DNA from: Thalassospira indica
Lineage (GTDB): Bacteria > Pseudomonadota > Alphaproteobacteria > Rhodospirillales > Thalassospiraceae
Direction of reading: 5' to 3'
NCBI RefSeq assembly: GCF_003403095.1
Contig: NZ_CP031555.1
Span: forward strand, 2,274,001 to 2,338,000
Length of the DNA stretch: 64,000 nt
Shown: positions 63,731 to 64,000 of the stretch, one piece after another
How the letters are laid out: each line of letters starts with the position of its first letter
Position numbering within the stretch: the first letter of the stretch is position 1
The notes under the pieces: model-generated
The model's database searches: none
What the model saw: only the letters and a program-made list of their open reading frames with translations
What the model was told of the DNA's origin: nothing
Program-made: the position numbers and the translations under genes

Positions 63731-64000
63731 ATGAGCGCGTGGGAAGTCAGAAGCAGCTGCCGGGTATGGCGGGGCCGTTATGTCATTCGTGGTGATGTTG
63801 ATCGTATTGCCAACGACATTGTTGAACTTCAGCAAAACCGGTTCCCGGGGCTTGATGCGGAAAAGGTTTCGCTTCGGGTTGTGACCATGGCGGTGATGTC
63901 GGTTCTGGCCGAGGAATGCTGCGAAGACGGGGTGACCGCGGCCGAACTTTCCTTCCTTTTGACCACTTGCCTCGGGATGCCGATTTCTCCGACCCGGATT
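63731..64000 (+). CDS. Hypothetical protein, 3' part outside the window
   Basis: From the ATG at 63731 the frame is open for 90 codons to the window end without a stop. The visible sequence (starting MSAWEVRSSCRVWRGRYVIR) is cysteine-containing, with a helical middle (VSLRVVTMAVMSVLAEECCEDG). I recognise no family. It lies 86 bases after the previous unknown gene, behind its own promoter-like site. Confidence 0.6.
   Translation, partial: MSAWEVRSSCRVWRGRYVIRGDVDRIANDIVELQQNRFPGLDAEKVSLRVVTMAVMSVLAEECCEDGVTAAELSFLLTTCLGMPISPTRI

Overview
The window looks like a chromosomal segment of a marine alphaproteobacterium of the Rhodospirillales/Thalassospira type. Support for this comes from an NDUFS4-like complex I accessory subunit, a class I PHA synthase, Zur-controlled znuCB, and the gene order aminotransferase (alaC-like) - hom - glpX - (Hsp70-like) - recJ. 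The genus is inferred from gene content and style only; no database search was possible.

Layout. Positions 1-5.3 kb hold the end of a surface-glycan cluster (two sugar C-methyltransferase-like proteins, an SDR epimerase, a CmcI-type methyltransferase, a glycosyltransferase-like protein) and a secreted peptidoglycan-binding protein. From 5.4 to 22.9 kb lies mostly housekeeping metabolism: argC, a gamma-carbonic anhydrase, a di-heme peroxidase, phaC, an OmpA-type lipoprotein, the alaC/hom/glpX block, a peroxiredoxin, recJ and an MFS carrier. Three identical tRNA-Glu genes follow at 23.05-23.36 kb. From 23.4 to 36.3 kb come dinB, a degenerate EAL protein, a repeat-containing SPOR lipoprotein, a DUF62 protein, a metallo-hydrolase, motAB with a chemoreceptor carrying a haem c motif, apt and several small unknown genes. 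From 36.3 to 48.3 kb are a ChaN-like lipoprotein, metC, an amino-acid oxidase, transporters, a thiamine-precursor ABC transporter under a TPP riboswitch, and an HDAC-like/DUF192 pair.

The clearest foreign region is 49.1-50.6 kb, beside a tRNA-Arg gene. It holds a membrane protein of unknown function and broken pieces of phage-type genes, including a methyltransferase remnant. From 52.6 to 56.4 kb is a compact divergent zinc-homeostasis locus: hisI and a COG0523 GTPase to the left, zur-znuC-znuB to the right, with a palindromic Zur-box-like site between them. The right end holds a second metC, a threonine dehydratase, rpmF, two acetyltransferases, sseA, alaX and two unrecognised genes, one cut by the window edge.

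I see no CRISPR array, intact insertion sequence, rRNA operon or complete prophage. The strongest leads are the haem-motif chemoreceptor beside motAB, the lipoprotein with three internal repeats and a SPOR domain, the tRNA-Arg remnant island, the zinc locus, and the unknown gene pair at the right edge.
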